DNA of 64,000 nucleotides from Sphaerisporangium corydalis (GTDB taxonomy: Bacteria > Actinomycetota > Actinomycetes > Streptosporangiales > Streptosporangiaceae), in contig NZ_JANZYP010000059.1 of NCBI RefSeq assembly GCF_025506355.1, positions 1 to 64,000 of the forward strand, in the 5' to 3' direction. Below, one piece after another: positions 35,470 to 42,536 of this stretch. The translations under genes and the position numbers were made by a program. Each line of letters starts with the position of its first letter. Position 1 is the stretch's first letter. Under the pieces are notes generated by a model. It had not been told where the DNA came from and did no database searches. It saw nothing but the letters and a program-made list of their open reading frames with translations.

Positions 35470-36012
35470 TCAGGGGGTGTAGATCTCCCGGATTTTGATG
35501 ATCTTGCCCTTGACGATGGTGATGAGGGCGGGGTTGTGCTTCGCCTTGACGAAGCGGATGAGCGCCTTGTGCGAGCAGCGCTTGGTGCCGACGCCCTTGC
35601 GGTTCGCGGTCACATCGTCACCATTACAGTTGAGCGCGCTGTAGAAGGTGGCCTTCGAGGAGAGCCGGGAGCGGTACGCCGTGGAGTCGCCCTCCGGCGG
35701 GCCGACGAACCATCCTTCGGTGTTGCCGCTCTTGTCCTTCTTCCACCTGATCGGCTCGTACTCCGCCTCGCCTGCCCGGTAGTAGGTGACCCAGCCGCGC
35801 AGGATGCCGTCGTGCCGTGGGCTGATCCTCTTGGTGAAGTCGTGGTGCGGGTCGGACTGGAAGGACGTCCCGTACGTCGTGGGCGGCTTGAACTTCGGGG
35901 TGGTGGTGGCCGCGTCGGCGGCGGCGGTTCCCGCGAGGATCGTCGCGGCGAGGGTGGCGGTGACCGCCGTGGCGCGGAGGAAGGCCGCCGTGGGCTTCGT
36001 GAACGTTTTCAT
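35470..36012 (-). CDS. Hypothetical secreted basic protein
   Basis: 180 residues from ATG 36012, where a Sec signal begins (FLRATAVTATLAATILAGTA, cleavage after AADA). The open frame extends upstream but lacks a better start, and no clear ribosome site is seen. The mature part is rich in Lys/Arg with two cysteines (ALNCNGDD, TKRCSHKAL), suggesting one disulfide, and ends GKIIKIREIYTP. No domain is recognised. It converges with the TAP-like gene (36 bp between stops). Confidence 0.7.
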   Translation of the reverse strand: MKTFTKPTAAFLRATAVTATLAATILAGTAAADAATTTPKFKPPTTYGTSFQSDPHHDFTKRISPRHDGILRGWVTYYRAGEAEYEPIRWKKDKSGNTEGWFVGPPEGDSTAYRSRLSSKATFYSALNCNGDDVTANRKGVGTKRCSHKALIRFVKAKHNPALITIVKGKIIKIREIYTP

Positions 36013-36224
36013 GACAGATGAGAGTGCGCCGCCGGGCATTTGGTTGGGGCTTCCGACGCGATTGTTTCGCGGACCGCCTACGCACCGCTCGCGCACCGCT
36101 TCACGCACCATCCCGCGCGCGGCCCCAAGGACAGGCGGCCCGCCCCAGCGGACCCGGGGTGTGCGGGGAATGTTTCCGACAGTTCATCTTGACGATTTGA
36201 CGAACGTGGGCAAGGCTTCAGTCG

Positions 36225-36238
36225 AGAGAGCGCTCTCT
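36225..36238. promoter_or_regulatory. Palindromic operator candidate upstream of the glucanase gene
   Basis: AGAGAGCGCTCTCT is a perfect 14-bp palindrome about 100 bases before the GH64-like start. It resembles GAGCGCTC-centred LacI-family operators that control polysaccharide hydrolases in actinobacteria (e.g. CebR/CelR sites). Confidence 0.55.
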
Positions 36239-36335
36239 TGCGTGTTGCCGAACCACGCCGTACCGGGCACGGCCCTGCCTCAGGGGTCGGCGCGTCCGGT
36301 CGCGGCCGTGGCCTACCGCCACGTCAGGAGCTGTC

Positions 36336-37700
36336 ATGCCACTGATGTCCCCCCCATCCCGTGTCACGATCCGCCACACCCGACCGGCCTTCCTCGCGAC
36401 GGCGCTGGCCGTCTTCGTGGTCGTCATGCTGGCCGTGTACTCCGCCGCCGTCACCCCCGCGTACGCGGCCACCCTGCTGTCACAGGGCAAGCCGGCCACC
36501 GCCTCCTCGACCGAGAACGCGGGCACCCCCGCCTCCGCCGCCGTCGACGGCAACGCCGGCACCCGCTGGTCCAGCCAGTTCAGCGACCCGCAGTGGATCC
36601 AGGTCGACCTCGGCGCGAGCGCCTCCATCAGCCAGGTGGTGCTCACCTGGGAGGCGGCGTACGCCAGGTCCTTCCAGGTCCAGGTCTCCGCCAACGCGAC
36701 GAGCTGGACCAGCGTCTACTCCACCACCACCGGCACGGGCGGGACGCAGACCCTCAACGTCACCGGCACCGGCCGCTACGTGCGCGTGTACGGCACCGTA
36801 CGGGCCACCCCGTACGGTTACTCCCTGTGGGAGTTCGCCGTCTACGGCACCAGCACGGGTACGCCACCGACCGACCCGCCGGGGTCGTTCTGGGGTGACA
36901 CCGCCAGCATCCCCGCCGCCCAGAACGTCGTCATGGTCAAGATGCTCAACCGGACCAACGGCAAGTACCCCGACAGCCAGGTCTACTGGAGCTACAACGG
37001 GCAGGTCCACTCGATCGCCGAGCAGCCGTACTTCGACATGCCGGTGAACTCGGCCGGGCGGATGTACTTCTACCTCGGCTCGCCGAACAGCCAGTACTAC
37101 GACTTCATCGAGTTCACGGTCGGCGCGTCGGTGTTCAACGGGAACACCACACGGGTCGACGCGTTCGGCATCAAGCTGGCCATGCGGCTGCACGCCCACG
37201 ACGGGTACGACGTGTCGGTGGGCGAGGACCAGACCACCTTCGCGGAGGACCGCGCGGTGACGTTCCAGAAGTTCGTCAACGAGGTCCCGGCCGAGTTCAA
37301 GCCGCTCGCGCAGGTGCAGGCCCCGTACCGGATCATCGCACCGGGCAGCCACGCCGGGTTCCGCGCGGGCGGCGCGAACGCGAACTACTTCTCCGCCTAC
37401 GCCTCGTCGGTCGGCGTCTCCGCGGCGACCTCCGACATCTTCGGCTGCGCCGCCTCGCTGGCCAACAACCCGGGCATGTGCTCGGCCCTGAACCGGCATG
37501 TGGCGCACCTGCCGCAGTCGCAGTGGTCGACGCCCAGCCTGTACTACCAGGCCGCTCCGGCGAACTACTACTCCAAGTTCTGGCACGACCACGCGATCAA
37601 CCGCCTGTCGTACGGCTTCCCGTACGACGACTACGCGAGCCAGTCCTCCTTCATCTCCCACGGCAACCCGCAGTGGCTCCTGGTCGCCGTCGGCTGGTGA
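36336..37700 (+). CDS. Secreted discoidin (F5/8C) plus GH64-like beta-1,3-glucanase
   Basis: 454 residues. A signal peptide (about 1-44, ending TPAYA) leads to a discoidin/CBM32 domain (about 46-172: SQGKPATASSTENAGTPASA; WIQVDLG; RYVRVYG). A short Pro/Thr linker (TGTPPTDPPG) is followed by a glycoside hydrolase region (about 180-454: VDAFGIKLAMRLHAHDG) resembling GH64/thaumatin-like beta-1,3-glucanases. It probably binds and cleaves fungal or plant beta-1,3-glucan outside the cell. A palindromic operator lies upstream and a bidirectional terminator follows. Confidence 0.8.
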   Translation: MPLMSPPSRVTIRHTRPAFLATALAVFVVVMLAVYSAAVTPAYAATLLSQGKPATASSTENAGTPASAAVDGNAGTRWSSQFSDPQWIQVDLGASASISQVVLTWEAAYARSFQVQVSANATSWTSVYSTTTGTGGTQTLNVTGTGRYVRVYGTVRATPYGYSLWEFAVYGTSTGTPPTDPPGSFWGDTASIPAAQNVVMVKMLNRTNGKYPDSQVYWSYNGQVHSIAEQPYFDMPVNSAGRMYFYLGSPNSQYYDFIEFTVGASVFNGNTTRVDAFGIKLAMRLHAHDGYDVSVGEDQTTFAEDRAVTFQKFVNEVPAEFKPLAQVQAPYRIIAPGSHAGFRAGGANANYFSAYASSVGVSAATSDIFGCAASLANNPGMCSALNRHVAHLPQSQWSTPSLYYQAAPANYYSKFWHDHAINRLSYGFPYDDYASQSSFISHGNPQWLLVAVGW

Positions 37701-37723
37701 CCACGCGGCCCCTCGCATGAACC

Positions 37724-37755
37724 GAGGCCCTCCCGGAACGAACCGGGAGGGCCTC
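37724..37755. terminator. Bidirectional terminator between convergent genes
   Basis: Perfect 13-bp stem (GAGGCCCTCCCGG / CCGGGAGGGCCTC) with AACGAA loop, 23 bases after the glucanase stop and 24 bases beyond the SGNH gene's stop on the other strand. Confidence 0.85.
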
Positions 37756-37779
37756 AGAACGTCGGCGGGTGGCGCGGGG

Positions 37780-38634
37780 TCAGACGCCGGAGACGGCGGC
37801 CGTGACCACGGTGGCGAAGTTGCGCATGCCGCGGGCGTTCGGGTGGAAGGGGGCGGCGGGGGAGGCCGGGATGTAGGGCTCGATCCAGCGGGTGCCCGAG
37901 CCGGTGCACGGGTCGTGGCCGGTGCTCGGGGTCTGCAGGTCGATGAACCCGACCCCGGCGGACGCGGCCTGCTCGGCGAGCATGCGGTTGAAGTACTGCA
38001 GTGTCGCGCGGATGTAGTTGGCGTCGGACCTGATGATCGGGACGCGCGGCCAGCAGCCGTTCGGCGGCGCGTAGGTGGCGTAGCCGACCACGAAGATCCT
38101 GGCCTGCGGGGCGCGGGCGTGGATGTCGCCGGCCAGCGCGGTCAGCCGGGGACGCAGCGCGTCGGTGGCCACCCGCCAGCTGTCCTGGCCGTTGACGACG
38201 TAGTCGTCGTTGCACGCGTCGCCGACCGGCGGCGGCAGCAGGTTCAGGCAGTCCTCGATGAAGCCGGTGAGCCCGACATCGTTGGCGCCGATCTGCACGG
38301 TGACCAGGGTGGTGTCCTGGCTGAGCGCGTCGAGCTGCGGCGGCAGCGTGCCGAGGTCGGTGCGCTGCGGCTGGTACATGTCGGTGGTGTCGGCGCCTGA
38401 GCAGGTGACGTCGCGGAAGGTGGCGGCGCCGATGGCCTGGGCGGTCAGGTGGGCGTAGTTGTGGTCGGAGCGCCAGCAGCCGAGGTCGGGGAGCACCTGG
38501 TCGGGAACGAGCGGTCCCGAGGCGGCCGAGTCGCCGAGCGCCACGTACACCTCGCCCTGCGCGGCCTCGGCGCGGGGGACGATCGCGAACGCCAGGGCGG
38601 CCGCGGCGAGCACGGCGAACATCCGTCGGACCAT
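37780..38634 (-). CDS. Secreted SGNH-hydrolase/GDSL-type esterase
   Basis: 284 residues from ATG 38634 (AAGGAG upstream), with signal peptide MFAVLAAAALAFAIVPRAEA. Block I is VALGDSAASGP with the catalytic S36; block III is QIGANDVGLTG; the C-terminal block PFHPNARGM holds the His. Six or more cysteines suggest the three disulfides found in Streptomyces lipases of this family. It likely hydrolyses acyl or acetyl esters outside the cell, fitting the neighbouring polysaccharide-degrading enzymes. Monocistronic: a terminator lies beyond it, and the sugar ABC operon upstream runs the same way but has its own hairpin. Confidence 0.88.
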   Translation of the reverse strand: MVRRMFAVLAAAALAFAIVPRAEAAQGEVYVALGDSAASGPLVPDQVLPDLGCWRSDHNYAHLTAQAIGAATFRDVTCSGADTTDMYQPQRTDLGTLPPQLDALSQDTTLVTVQIGANDVGLTGFIEDCLNLLPPPVGDACNDDYVVNGQDSWRVATDALRPRLTALAGDIHARAPQARIFVVGYATYAPPNGCWPRVPIIRSDANYIRATLQYFNRMLAEQAASAGVGFIDLQTPSTGHDPCTGSGTRWIEPYIPASPAAPFHPNARGMRNFATVVTAAVSGV

Positions 38635-38849
38635 GGGGGACTCCTTCGGCGAGGGGAGAGGGAGGCGGGAATCCACCGGGGCACGGGTCACCGGCCCGGA
38701 CATGGGGCAGCGGGGGCATGGGTCCGGGTCAGGGGGCCAGGGTCACCGGTCGTTGGCCGAAACGGGTGCGTCGGCAGACACACGATGTGCCACGACGGGC
38801 GTTCTGGGAACTGGACAGGAGGGTGAATCCTCACTGTCAAAGACGCGAC

Positions 38850-38880
38850 GTCTCACAAACCCCACGAAGGCTTGTGAGAC
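38850..38880. promoter_or_regulatory. 9-bp inverted repeat with 13-base spacer
   Basis: GTCTCACAA and TTGTGAGAC are perfectly complementary. It lies about 215 bases upstream of the SGNH start and could be an operator or a hairpin; function unknown. Confidence 0.4.
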
Positions 38881-38907
38881 TCGCGACGCTCCGAAACACC
38901 TGACCGG

Positions 38908-38936
38908 CCGCCCACACCCTCGGCGGGCGTGGGCGG
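38908..38936 (-). terminator. Hairpin after the sugar ABC operon
   Basis: CCGCCCAC pairs with GTGGGCGG across a 13-base loop, about 30 bases past the last permease stop on the minus strand. Confidence 0.55.
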
Positions 38937-38942
38937 TCCGGG

Positions 38943-38986
38943 TTACCTGGTGAAGCCGGCGGTGTTACTTGGTGAAGCCGGCGGTC
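38943..38986 (-). repeat. 22-bp tandem duplication spanning the permease stop codon
   Basis: TTACCTGGTGAAGCCGGCGG and TTACTTGGTGAAGCCGGCGG lie head to tail. Each includes the last codons TAGFT(K/R) and a TAA; the first stop reached is at 38965. Confidence 0.8.
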
Positions 38987-39888
38987 AGGCCGCTGAGCAA
39001 CTGGCGGCGGCCGATCACGTACAGGAACAGGATGGGGAGCGTGGTCAGCACGACGGAGGCGAGCACGGCGGGCACGTTCACGCTGTACTGCCCCTGGAAG
39101 GTCCACAGCGCGAGCGGCAGCGTCCGCTTGTCGGCGCTCTGGGTGAGGATCAGCGGCAGCAGGAACCCGTTCCAGATCGTCAGCGCGTTGTAGATCGTCA
39201 CCGTCACCACGGCCGGCCGGGTGAGCGGGTAGGCCAGGCGCCAGAGCGTCATCCACTCGCTCGCGCCGTCCATCCGCATCGACTCGAACAGCTCCTTGGG
39301 CACGTCACGGATGAAGTTGCTGAGGATCAGCACCGACAGCGGGACGGCGAAGGCGATCGACGGGAGGATCAGCCCCGTCAGCGAGTCGTAGAGGCGCAGC
39401 CTGATGATGATCAGGTAGACGGGGATGATGGTCGCCTGTAGCGGGATGGCCAGCCCCATGAGGAACAGCGCGTTCACCCCGCGCAGGAAGCGGAAGGAGC
39501 CGCCCCGGACGATCGCGTACGCGGCCATGAACGAGACCGCGACCGCGGGGACGACCGCGCCGACGGTCACGATGAGGCTGTTGAGGAAGTACAGCGGGAA
39601 GTCGGACTCGATGACCATCTTGTAGTTGGCCAGGGTCGGCTCGGGGGGCGGCGCGAGCGGGTTGGTGGCGTAGTAGCTGCTCTGCGCCTTGAAGCTGGTG
39701 ATGACGATCCAGTAGATCGGCACGATCACGATCGCCAGCCACAGCCAGCTCGTGATGCCGCCCAGCCAGTTGGGCCGCTCGGCGCCCGGGCGCGACCGGC
39801 GCCGGTCACCCGGACGCGACCGGCGCCGGCCCGGCTCCTGCTCGGCCGCCACGGTACGGCCGGGCCCCGTCGTGTGGGTCAAGCCCAT
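38965..39888 (-). CDS. Carbohydrate ABC transporter permease (MalG type)
   Basis: 307 residues. A charged N-terminus with an RRRSRPGD repeat precedes six membrane helices. The EAA loop that contacts the ATPase is ELFESMRMDGASEWMTLWRL. It belongs to the CUT1 class of sugar importers with the preceding permease and binding protein; only two bases separate it from the upstream stop. No ATPase gene is in the operon, as is common in actinobacteria where one shared MsiK-type ATPase serves many systems. Confidence 0.92.
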   Translation of the reverse strand: MGLTHTTGPGRTVAAEQEPGRRRSRPGDRRRSRPGAERPNWLGGITSWLWLAIVIVPIYWIVITSFKAQSSYYATNPLAPPPEPTLANYKMVIESDFPLYFLNSLIVTVGAVVPAVAVSFMAAYAIVRGGSFRFLRGVNALFLMGLAIPLQATIIPVYLIIIRLRLYDSLTGLILPSIAFAVPLSVLILSNFIRDVPKELFESMRMDGASEWMTLWRLAYPLTRPAVVTVTIYNALTIWNGFLLPLILTQSADKRTLPLALWTFQGQYSVNVPAVLASVVLTTLPILFLYVIGRRQLLSGLTAGFTK

Positions 39889-39890
39889 GG

Positions 39891-40811
39891 TCAGGCCCCT
39901 TCCATCTGGCTCGCGTTGGCGTCACGGCCGCCGAGCCGGCGCAGGAGCAACGCCAGGACGAGGCCCACGAGGACCAGGATGACCGCGATGACACTGGCCG
40001 GCCCCATGAGGCCGGCCTGGAACCCGCGCTTCCACATGTCCAGGGCGAGCACCCGGGTGGCGTCGCCGGGACCGCCCACGGTCAGTACGAAGATCAGGTC
40101 GAAGAAGGTCAGGGAGCCGACGACCATGAGGGTGGAGGACGTGATGATCGTGTACTTGAGCTGCGGCAGCGTGATGCTGAAGAACTTGCGCACGCGGCCC
40201 GCGCCGTCCATCTCGGCGGCCTCGTACAGGGAGCGCGGGATCTGCCGTACGCCGCCCTGGTAGATCAGCGAATGGAACGGGATGAACTGCCACGAGACCA
40301 CGAAGATCACGACGCTGAAGGCGAGGACGGGTTCGCCGAGCCAGTCCTGCGTGAGCAGATCGATGCCCAGCCCCGCGCCGAGCCCGAAGTTCGGGTCGAG
40401 CAGCGCCTTGTAGGCGATGGCGATGGCCGCCGAGCTGAGCAGCAGCGGGACGAAGTACAGCACCGCCAGCAGCGTGCGGTAACGCTGGTGCCCGGCCAGG
40501 AACACCCCGATCAGGATGCTGGCCGGGGTCTGCACCGCCCAGGAGACGGCCATCACCAGGAACGTCACCAGCACCGCGTGCACGAGGCCGGGGTCGGCGA
40601 GCACGGCCCGCCAGCTCGTGAGCCCGGACATGTGGATCTCGCCGAGCCCGTCCCAGGACGTGAAGCTGAGGAACAGGACCCCGACCAGCGGGATCACCCC
40701 GAAGGCGACGAAGATCGCCAAGGCCGGCACGGCCAGCCACGGGAGGACGCCGCTTCGGGCCCCTCCCGTGGCGGCCGGCGGCGTCCCTCTCCGAGCAGGG
40801 GTGGTGAACAC
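39891..40811 (-). CDS. Carbohydrate ABC transporter permease (MalF type)
   Basis: 306 residues from GTG 40811, two bases after the binding-protein stop, indicating translational coupling. Six membrane helices; the EAA loop is SLYEAAEMDGAGRVRKFFSI. The C-terminal VLVGLVLALLLRRL is the last helix. The GTG start is chosen because the frame otherwise runs, without sense, antiparallel through the binding-protein gene. Partner of the MalG-type permease in a CUT1 sugar uptake system. Confidence 0.92.
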   Translation of the reverse strand: MFTTPARRGTPPAATGGARSGVLPWLAVPALAIFVAFGVIPLVGVLFLSFTSWDGLGEIHMSGLTSWRAVLADPGLVHAVLVTFLVMAVSWAVQTPASILIGVFLAGHQRYRTLLAVLYFVPLLLSSAAIAIAYKALLDPNFGLGAGLGIDLLTQDWLGEPVLAFSVVIFVVSWQFIPFHSLIYQGGVRQIPRSLYEAAEMDGAGRVRKFFSITLPQLKYTIITSSTLMVVGSLTFFDLIFVLTVGGPGDATRVLALDMWKRGFQAGLMGPASVIAVILVLVGLVLALLLRRLGGRDANASQMEGA

Positions 40812-40813
40812 GC

Positions 40814-42181
40814 TCAACTGCCGATGACCGCGTTCATGTTGGACACGAACTGCTGCGGCGTGATCGACAGCTGGAACAGCTTGGCGATGTTGTCCAGCAG
40901 GACCTCGGCCGCGGTGGGGCTGAGCGCCTGGTCCCAGGACTGGGCGAACGACTTGGCGTTGCTGGCGATGCCGTACACGAACTTCAGGAAGTCCGCGTCC
41001 TTGGAGGTGGCGAACCCGGCGTCGGCGCCCTTGACGATCGGCACCGCGCCCGTGCCGGCCCACTCCTTGGCGTCCTCGGCGTTGAGCACGGCGGTCGCGA
41101 AGAACTTCTTGGCGATCTCCTTCTGCTCGGGGGTCGCCTTGGAGGAGATCGACAGGTACTGGCCGGGGTTGCCGACGGTGTTGCTGGGGTCGCCCTTGCC
41201 GCCCTCGACCGGCGGGAAGTTCATGTACCCGAGGTGGCCGCCGGAGACGAAGTCGCCGCCGTCGGTCGACATGCTGCCGTACGTCCAGCCGCCGTGCAGC
41301 ATCATCGCGGCCTTGCCCGTGTACAGCAGGGCCTGGTCGGCGTTGGAGTCGGCGGTGATCGAGGAGAAGCCCTTGATGAAGCCCTTCGCCTTGACGAGGT
41401 CCTGCAGCTTGGTCAGCGCGTCCAGGGCGGCCGGGTTGGACCAGGCGTCCTTCTTGCCGTCGAACACGGCCTGGAACACCTCGGGGCCGCCGATGCGGTC
41501 GAAGAGGAACTCCAGCCACATCATGTTCGTCCAGCGGGACTGGCCGCCGAGGGAGAACGGGGCGATGCCGGCGGCGTTGAACTTGGGGACCAGGGCCATG
41601 ATGTCGCCCCACGACTGCGGCGGCTGCACCCCGACCTTCTCGAAGACCGTCTTGTTGTAGTACAGGACGATCGGCTGCACGGTCTCGCACGGCATCGCGT
41701 AGATCTTGCCGTCGATCGTGGCCGCTCCGAAGGAGGAGGGGAACAGCCGGTCCTTCACGGCCGCGTTCTGCTCGAACCACGAGGTGAGGTCGTCGACCTG
41801 GCCGGCCTGCACGTACGTGCGCAGAGTGCCGCCGCCCCAGCCCCAGATGATGGTGGGCGCCTGGCCCGCGCCGATCGCCGTCTTGATCTTCGTCTTGTAG
41901 GCGTCGTTCTGTACGGTCGTGCCGGTGATCTGACCGTTGGGGTTGGCCTTGTTGAAACGCTCCACGGCCCGGGTGCGCACGCCCTCCTGCGGCTGGACCG
42001 ACAGGTACCAGTAGGTGGCCTTGGCCCCGCTGCCTCCGCCGCCGGTCGTGGCCGCCGCGCTGCTCGCGGCTCCGCCTACCGGGGCGGGTCCGGAGGTGCC
42101 GCATGCCGCGAGCGCGGCACCCAGGGGGATGCCCATGGAGAGGGTGAGGAAGGTGCGGCGAGATGGTGTCGTTGACTCCAC
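40814..42181 (-). CDS. Extracellular sugar-binding lipoprotein of the ABC system
   Basis: 455 residues from GTG 42181, preceded by CGGAGATC. It has a Tat-like RR (SRRTFLTLSMGIPLG) and a lipobox AALAAC, so it is a lipid-anchored solute-binding protein, family 1 type. The mature body has the usual two-lobe pattern (FNKANPNGQITGT; PIVLYYNKTVFEKVG; LHGGWTYGSM). The ligand is unknown, but the divergent GH3 glycosidase and LacI regulator point to plant-derived oligosaccharides. First gene of the three-gene operon. Confidence 0.93.
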   Translation of the reverse strand: MESTTPSRRTFLTLSMGIPLGAALAACGTSGPAPVGGAASSAAATTGGGGSGAKATYWYLSVQPQEGVRTRAVERFNKANPNGQITGTTVQNDAYKTKIKTAIGAGQAPTIIWGWGGGTLRTYVQAGQVDDLTSWFEQNAAVKDRLFPSSFGAATIDGKIYAMPCETVQPIVLYYNKTVFEKVGVQPPQSWGDIMALVPKFNAAGIAPFSLGGQSRWTNMMWLEFLFDRIGGPEVFQAVFDGKKDAWSNPAALDALTKLQDLVKAKGFIKGFSSITADSNADQALLYTGKAAMMLHGGWTYGSMSTDGGDFVSGGHLGYMNFPPVEGGKGDPSNTVGNPGQYLSISSKATPEQKEIAKKFFATAVLNAEDAKEWAGTGAVPIVKGADAGFATSKDADFLKFVYGIASNAKSFAQSWDQALSPTAAEVLLDNIAKLFQLSITPQQFVSNMNAVIGS

Positions 42182-42536
42182 GCTGATCTCCGTATGTCGA
42201 ATGCCGGGGCTGGGCGCGGCTCCATGTGAAACATCAGTGGCGGTGGCCGCCGGTCGGGTCGGCACCTCCGCTGCCAGGCATCCGCTCCCTTTGAGCCCAG
42301 CATGTCGAAACATTTCCGAAACAGGCCGCGTGGCACGTCAATTTAGATTTCCAGTACTTGCCTGTCAAGGGGTGCCCTCTTGGTGACGCCAAGTTGGCAT
42401 GCAAGCGATTTGAGGTACTCTCAACTGGGATTTTCCTGGTCACCTCGGGTGTGCCAGGATGACGAGCAGAGCTGCCGCAACGCTCCGAAAGGTTTCGGAC
42501 ATTTGCGGAACGGATTTTTTCTTGAGGAGAAGCCAG
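42182..42536. promoter_or_regulatory. Divergent control region of the sugar ABC operon and the GH3 gene
   Basis: 355 bases separating two oppositely transcribed units. Two related operator-like elements occur: an imperfect palindrome TCGAAACATTTCCGA at 42305-42319 and a better one at 42484-42499. Promoter hexamers could not be assigned with confidence. Confidence 0.55.
42484..42499. promoter_or_regulatory. LacI-type operator candidate upstream of GH3
   Basis: TCCGAAA and TTTCGGA form perfect 7-bp arms around GG, ending 38 bases before the GH3 start. The LacI regulator encoded two genes along is the natural candidate to bind it. Confidence 0.55.

Larger units (their letters stand above)
38635..38964. 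other. Intergenic region between the SGNH gene and the sugar ABC operon
   Basis: No gene is seen. It contains an inverted repeat (38850-38880), a terminator-like hairpin (38908-38936) and half of a 22-bp duplication (38943-38986). The promoter of the SGNH gene should lie around 38650-38800, but no clear -10/-35 pair is evident. Confidence 0.6.

Noticed and set aside
36189-36217. TTGACG at 36189 as a -35 box for the glucanase promoter
   Set aside because: No acceptable -10 hexamer at 16-18 bp spacing (AAGGCT only).
39891-42104. One 737-residue protein covering the binding-protein and MalF-type genes
   Set aside because: Only its last 306 residues are a permease; the rest is an out-of-frame reading of the binding-protein gene.
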